Source of the DNA: JACVRW01 sp035650215
GTDB lineage: Bacteria; Actinomycetota; Thermoleophilia; Solirubrobacterales; Thermoleophilaceae
NCBI GenBank assembly: GCA_035650215.1
Contig: DASRIC010000102.1
Coordinates: 1-14,985, forward strand
Direction of reading: 5' to 3'
Length of the DNA stretch: 14,985 bases
The notes under the pieces were generated by a model. That model ran no database searches and was not told the origin of the DNA. It saw only the letters and a program-made list of their open reading frames with translations. How positions within the stretch are numbered: position 1 is the first letter of the stretch; each line of letters begins with the position of its first letter. Below, piece after piece: positions 12,000 through 14,985 of this stretch. The position numbers and the translations under genes are program-made.

Positions 12000-12542
12000 A
12001 TGGCCCGCAGCGACGCGAGCCTGCTTCACCAGCTGCCGCACGACCGCAGCGGCGAAGCGTTGCGTGAGCTCTACCGACGCTTCGGTGGGGAGCTCTTCGG
12101 ATTCGCCTGCAACGCGCTCGGCGACCGCGAGGCGGCGGAGGAAGTGGTGCAGGACGTGTTCGCGCGGGCCTGGCGTCAAGCCGAGCGCTACGACGAGGAC
12201 CGGGCGAGCGTCCGCACCTGGCTGTTCGCGATCGCGCGCAACCGGATCGTGGACATGCGGCGGCGCGCCTCAGCGCGTCCCGCGGTCGCGGCCTGGCCGC
12301 AGGAGCCCGAGGAGCAGGCGCAGGTGCTCGAGCAGGCCGTGCTGCGCTGGCAGGTGGCCGCGGCGCTGGCGCGGCTGACCCCCGACCATCGCGAGGTGAT
12401 CCGCCTCGCGCACTACGCCGGGCTGTCGCTGCGCGAGATCTCGGAGCACCAGGGCATCCCGCTCGGGACCGTGAAGAGCCGCCTCTCCTATGCGCTGCGG
12501 AGCCTGCGGCTGATCCTCGACGAGATGGGGGTCGAGGCGTGA
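12000..12542 (+). CDS. ECF-type RNA polymerase sigma factor (SigK/SigL-like)
   Basis: This 180-residue ECF sigma factor has region 2 at about 22-90, including GDREAAEEVVQDVFARAWRQ and TWLFAIARNRIVDMRRR. Region 4 spans about 119-172, with LTPDHREVIRLAHYAGLSL, REISEHQGIPLGTVKSRL and SYALRSLR. ATG 12000 is chosen over the in-frame upstream start at 11976 because it follows the TAGCGT hexamer by 7 nt and because the usual length is kept. The stop overlaps the GTG of a zinc-finger anti-sigma gene (GTGA, 12539-12542). An RskA-like partner is typical of the SigK/SigL-type group. Its promoter-like motif is shared with the cupredoxin gene, so that gene is a likely target; this is inference from matching sequence. 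Confidence 0.93.
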   Translation: MARSDASLLHQLPHDRSGEALRELYRRFGGELFGFACNALGDREAAEEVVQDVFARAWRQAERYDEDRASVRTWLFAIARNRIVDMRRRASARPAVAAWPQEPEEQAQVLEQAVLRWQVAAALARLTPDHREVIRLAHYAGLSLREISEHQGIPLGTVKSRLSYALRSLRLILDEMGVEA

Positions 12543-13207
12543 GGGAATGCCCCACCCACGGCGACCTGCTCGCCGCGTACGCGCTCGGCGCGCTCGAGCC
12601 GGACGAGGCGGCGGCGATGCGCCGCCACATCGAGACCTGCGCGATCTGCAGCGAGCAGCTCCCCTCCATGCGCTCGCTGCCCGGCCTGCTGGACACGGTG
12701 GACATGGCCGACGTGCCGCCGCCGGAGCCGCCGGCGTGGCTCGAGGAGAGCCTGCTCGACCAGATCGCGCGTGAGACCCCCCGAGACGGCGGCCGCCGTG
12801 AGAGGACGCGCCGCCGGGTGCTGGCGGGCGCGCTCGCGGCGGCCGCCGCAATCGCCGTCGCCGCGCTGGTCATCGTGCTGTCCGGCGAGGACGAGCAGGC
12901 GTACGCGCGCGCGAGCCTGGGCGGGCCGTCGGGCGCGCGGGCGTACGCGCGGCTCGAGTCCGTGCCCGCCGGGACGCGGGTCTCGCTCAAGGCTCACGAG
13001 CTCGCCGGTGCGCCCGGCAACCGCTACGAGCTCTGGTGCATCGCGGTCGACGGCCGCTGGGTCAGCGGCGGCAGCTTCCGGGCTCCCGGCGGGGAGGCGG
13101 AGGTCGTGCTCACCGCGGCCGTCGGGGCCGGCGAGTACCACCGCATCGTCGTGACTCCCGAGGGCACCCGGGCACCCGCGCTGATGCGCGGCAAGCTCCA
13201 GTACTGA
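12539..13207 (+). CDS. RskA-type transmembrane anti-sigma factor with zinc-binding domain
   Basis: This 222-residue membrane regulator of the preceding sigma factor has an N-terminal cytosolic ZAS motif, with H30, C34 and C37 in RRHIETCAIC plus upstream H7, which should bind zinc and hold the sigma factor. A proline-rich linker (about 60-66) and a membrane helix (about 94-114) follow. The extracytoplasmic RskA-like domain includes ARLESVPAGTRVSLKAHELAG, NRYELWCIAVDG and GEYHRIVVTPEG stretches. In this family, cleavage in or near the membrane by site-1/site-2 proteases frees the sigma factor, and loss of zinc can be a redox trigger. The start codon GTG 12539 overlaps the sigma stop by 4 bp. 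The next gene, a copper protein, has its own promoter-like element rather than being tightly coupled. Confidence 0.92.
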   Translation: MRECPTHGDLLAAYALGALEPDEAAAMRRHIETCAICSEQLPSMRSLPGLLDTVDMADVPPPEPPAWLEESLLDQIARETPRDGGRRERTRRRVLAGALAAAAAIAVAALVIVLSGEDEQAYARASLGGPSGARAYARLESVPAGTRVSLKAHELAGAPGNRYELWCIAVDGRWVSGGSFRAPGGEAEVVLTAAVGAGEYHRIVVTPEGTRAPALMRGKLQY

Positions 13208-13211
13208 CGAT

Positions 13212-13239
13212 CGAACCGTCGCCTCCCGCCCTGCGTACA
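13212..13239 (+). promoter_or_regulatory. ECF-type promoter of the cupredoxin gene
   Basis: CGAACC (13212-13217), 14 nt, TGCGTACA (13232-13239). Spacing and both elements match the promoter of the upstream sigma gene, and CC precedes TGCGTA in both. A start point near 13246 would leave about 20 nt of leader containing the GGAGG at 13256-13260. This makes the cupredoxin gene a probable direct target of the sigma factor encoded beside it. Confidence 0.6.
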
Positions 13240-13267
13240 CCGCTCTGACCGACCCGGAGGTGTGCAG

Positions 13268-13723
13268 ATGAAGAGGCTCGTGACCGGTATCGCCCTGGCC
13301 CTGATCCTGGTGGCGTTCGCCGCCGCGGGGTGCGGTGATGACGACGATGACGGCGGCGGTGGCGGGAGCTCCGGAGGCGGGGGCGGCGGCGCCTACGGCG
13401 GAGGAGGCGGCGGCTCGGACGACGCGCAGGCCAAGGGAGGCCAGACGCTCAAGCTCGTTGCCGATCCGAATGGGGCCCTGAAGTTCGACAAGACCTCGCT
13501 CAGCGCCAAGCCGGGGAAGGTCTCGATCGTGCTCGACAACCCGTCCTCGGTCCCGCACGCGATCGAGGTCGAGGGCAACGGCGTCGAGGAGGAGGGCGAG
13601 ACGGTCACCGACGGCGGCGTGTCGAAGGTGAGCGCCGATCTCAAGGCGGGGACATACGAGTACTACTGCCCGGTGGGAAACCACGAGGCGGAGGGGATGA
13701 AGGGCACCCTGACCGTGAAGTGA
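13268..13723 (+). CDS. Cupredoxin-domain lipoprotein (type-1 copper)
   Basis: This is a 151-residue exported electron-transfer or copper-binding protein. The signal peptide ends with the lipobox AAGC, so C22 should be lipidated. Residues 24-28 are five Asp, and 29-50 are almost only Gly and Ser, a flexible tether. The cupredoxin domain (about 58-151) has all four type-1 copper ligands: H97 in VPHAIEVEG, then C134, H139 and M144 in YYCPVGNHEAEGMKG. ATG 13268 is chosen because GGAGG (13256-13260) is 7 nt upstream; the in-frame GTG at 13262 is less suited. It lies downstream of the sigma/anti-sigma pair with a matching ECF-type promoter. The redox partner is unknown; periplasmic/cell-surface electron transfer or copper handling are both possible. 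Confidence 0.9.
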   Translation: MKRLVTGIALALILVAFAAAGCGDDDDDGGGGGSSGGGGGGAYGGGGGGSDDAQAKGGQTLKLVADPNGALKFDKTSLSAKPGKVSIVLDNPSSVPHAIEVEGNGVEEEGETVTDGGVSKVSADLKAGTYEYYCPVGNHEAEGMKGTLTVK

Positions 13724-13747
13724 GTGGGCCGCGTGGGAGCCGGGGTG

Positions 13748-13753
13748 TAGCCT
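13748..13753 (+). promoter_or_regulatory. -10 element of tatA (leaderless)
   Basis: TAGCCT is followed by exactly 7 nt and the ATG at 13761. The same hexamer and spacing precede mec, and close variants precede the first ferritin-like gene and the second sigma gene. It implies transcription starting at the ATG. No -35 match is evident, and the GAAGG between hexamer and ATG is too close to be a normal ribosome-binding site. Confidence 0.5.
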
Positions 13754-13760
13754 GAAGGCA

Positions 13761-13973
13761 ATGGGCTTCATCTCGGCACCCGGTCCACTCGAGCTCATGG
13801 TGATCCTCGTGGTTGCGCTGATCGTGCTCGGACCCAAGCGCCTCCCCGACGCGGCGCGCTCGGTGGGCCGCGGAATGCGCGAGCTCAAGCAGTCGCTGGC
13901 CGGCGAGGACGACGACGAGCGCGACTACCGCGACCGAAACCGCGACTACGAGTACGAGGAAGAGCGAGCGTAG
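13761..13973 (+). CDS. tatA: Twin-arginine translocase subunit TatA/TatE
   Basis: This is a 70-residue pore-forming subunit of the Tat pathway, which exports folded, often metal-loaded proteins. The short N-terminal membrane helix (about 10-24, with PLELMVILVVALIVLGPK) is followed by the family hinge GPKRLPDAARSVGRGM and an amphipathic helix to about residue 45. A highly charged Asp/Glu/Arg/Tyr tail follows. The size is typical for short TatA proteins. TatC and TatB are not in the window. Its placement next to two proteins with twin-arginine signals suggests a functional link, but TatA also serves general export. It appears to be transcribed from its own leaderless promoter and is followed by a strong terminator shared with convergent cysM. 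Confidence 0.93.
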   Translation: MGFISAPGPLELMVILVVALIVLGPKRLPDAARSVGRGMRELKQSLAGEDDDERDYRDRNRDYEYEEERA

Positions 13974-13980
13974 TGCGCAA

Positions 13981-14001
13981 GCGCCCGGCTCGGCCGGGCG
14001 C
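13981..14001. terminator. Bidirectional hairpin terminator between tatA and cysM
   Basis: GCGCCCGGC (13981-13989) and GCCGGGCGC (13993-14001) form a perfect 9-bp stem with a TCG loop, a very stable hairpin. It begins 8 bp after the tatA stop and is 24 bp from the cysM stop. A short TTT (14008-14010) follows on the plus strand, so the T-tract is weak, as is usual in high-GC actinobacteria. Confidence 0.7.
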
Positions 14002-14025
14002 GCAGCGTTTCCGGATCTGAACCAG

Positions 14026-14985
14026 CTACCAGAAGGACGCGCGCTCGAGCACGCCCTCGTCCTCGAGCTGCTCGACCGTCTTGTTGTAGACGCCCGAGCT
14101 GAGGTACTTCCAGCCGTCGTCGGGCACGACGAAGACGACGTTCCCCTCGTCGAGCTCGCTCGCCACCCGCACGCAGATCGAGGCGATCGCGCCGGCGGAC
14201 ACGCCGACGAACATCCCCTCCTCCGCGAGCAGCCGCTTGGTCCAGACAACCGCGTCCCGGTTGGAGACGAAGATCTTCCGGTCGAGCAGCTCGAGATCGA
14301 GGATCGGCGGGATGTAGCCGTCCTCGAGCGAGCGGAGGCCCTGCACGAGCTCGCCCTGGAGCGGCTCGGCGGCCACGATCAGCGTGTCCGGGTCCTCCTC
14401 CTTGAAGCGCCGGGCGTTGCCCATCAGTGTGCCGCCGGTGCCGAGACCGGCCACGAACGCGGTCACCTCGTCGAGCTCCTCCAGGATCTCCAGCGCGGTG
14501 CCGTTGTAGTGCGCGTTCGGGTTGGCCTGGTTGCCGTACTGGTAGGGCATGTAGTAGCTCGCGTCCGCGGCGGCCATCTCGAGCGCGAGCGCCACCGCCC
14601 CGTTCGAGCCCTCCTCGCCGGGCGAGGACACGATCTCCGCGCCGTACATCGTGAGCAGCTGCGTGCGCTCCGTGGTCACGTTGTCGGGCATCACGACCTT
14701 GAGCGGGTAGCCCTTGCGCCGACAGATCATCGCCAGCGAGATGCCGGTGTTGCCTGAGGTCGGCTCGAGGATCGTCTGGCCGGGCCGGATCAGCCCCTCG
14801 ACCTCGGCGTGCTCGATCATCGAACGCGCCACACGGTCCTTGACAGAGCCCGTGGGGTTGTAGCTCTCGAGCTTCGCGTAGATGCGGACTCCGGGCTTGG
14901 GGCTCAGCCGCTTGAGCTCCACCAGCGGCGTGTTGCCGATCGCCTCGACGATGTCGCCGTAGCGGCCGCCACAGGGCTTGTTGTC
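14026..14985 (-). CDS. cysM: CysM-type cysteine synthase (O-phosphoserine sulfhydrylase), N-terminus cut by window edge
   Basis: This PLP enzyme forms cysteine; 319 residues are visible. Before the GTG at 14922 the frame continues to the edge with GDIVEAIGNTPLV, the normal start region of the family, and no start codon occurs in those 63 nt, so the gene starts beyond the window. The PLP lysine is in NPTGSVKDR (codon at plus 14839-14841). The asparagine loop EPTSGNTG and the phosphate-binding GTGGTLMG are present. The Arg of GLRSLEDGYIPP (codon at plus 14332-14334) aligns with Arg220 of M. tuberculosis CysM, which selects O-phosphoserine over O-acetylserine. The protein is therefore probably CysO-dependent, matching the Mec+ gene at 10865-10476. 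cysO is expected just beyond the right edge, which is inference. It is convergent with tatA. Confidence 0.92.
   Translation of the reverse strand, partial: DNKPCGGRYGDIVEAIGNTPLVELKRLSPKPGVRIYAKLESYNPTGSVKDRVARSMIEHAEVEGLIRPGQTILEPTSGNTGISLAMICRRKGYPLKVVMPDNVTTERTQLLTMYGAEIVSSPGEEGSNGAVALALEMAAADASYYMPYQYGNQANPNAHYNGTALEILEELDEVTAFVAGLGTGGTLMGNARRFKEEDPDTLIVAAEPLQGELVQGLRSLEDGYIPPILDLELLDRKIFVSNRDAVVWTKRLLAEEGMFVGVSAGAIASICVRVASELDEGNVVFVVPDDGWKYLSSGVYNKTVEQLEDEGVLERASFW

Noticed and set aside
1..14985. tRNA/rRNA genes, CRISPR arrays, insertion sequences, phage or plasmid functions
   Set aside because: Reading both strands I saw no repeat-spacer pattern, transposase or integrase motifs, or cloverleaf-like sequence that I could support.

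Overview
The window is very GC-rich (roughly 70% or more by eye) and almost fully coding, with short intergenic gaps, many 4-bp start/stop overlaps, frequent GTG/TTG starts and apparently leaderless genes. With a CysM/Mec+ cysteine pathway pair, an RskA-type anti-sigma factor, twin-arginine lipoproteins and a DUF1802 protein, this points to a high-GC actinobacterium. A Thermoleophilia/Solirubrobacterales-like lineage is my best guess, by inference and not from any search. I see no transposase, integrase, CRISPR array, tRNA or rRNA, so this looks like chromosomal backbone.

Left part. The 3' end of a hydantoinase B gene (hyuB) overlaps a 3-hydroxyisobutyrate-dehydrogenase-like oxidoreductase, and a DUF1802 protein follows. 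Two strong imperfect hairpins then separate convergent genes. On the minus strand lies an ECF sigma factor (4601-3975) translationally coupled to a membrane-anchored beta-propeller-like protein, a probable regulatory pair. Divergent from it is a putative HExxH zinc peptidase, whose stop codon interlocks (CTAG) with that of a GAF-GAF-GGDEF-GAF diguanylate cyclase on the minus strand.

Middle. A minus-strand unit reads from 10865 to 7637: a JAMM metallopeptidase of the Mec+ type, a zinc-ribbon/DUF2007 membrane protein with no recognisable start codon, and two acyl-CoA dehydrogenases joined by a TTGA overlap.

Right part. Divergent from Mec+ are two tandem ferritin-like proteins with twin-arginine signals, then an ECF sigma factor with its zinc-binding RskA-type anti-sigma factor, a type-1 copper (cupredoxin) lipoprotein, and TatA. 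A hairpin terminator separates TatA from a convergent cysM (O-phosphoserine sulfhydrylase type), cut by the right edge. Mec+ and CysM belong to the same CysO-dependent cysteine pathway but are here separated by the exported metal-protein cluster.

Main regulatory observations. (1) The second ECF sigma gene and the cupredoxin gene carry the same promoter-like signature, CGAACC-N14-TGCGTA. A related GGAACC-N16-CGT lies upstream of the diguanylate cyclase, overlapping a sigma-28-like TCAAGTCC-N12-GCCGATAC. (2) Four genes begin exactly 7 nt after a TAGNNT hexamer, a leaderless-transcript signature. Two of these hexamers sit at the ends of a perfect 10-bp inverted repeat that forms a divergent promoter between Mec+ and the ferritin-like genes. 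(3) The zinc-ribbon/DUF2007 gene lacks an in-frame start and would be joined to Mec+ by a +1 frameshift at AGC-TGA-C.
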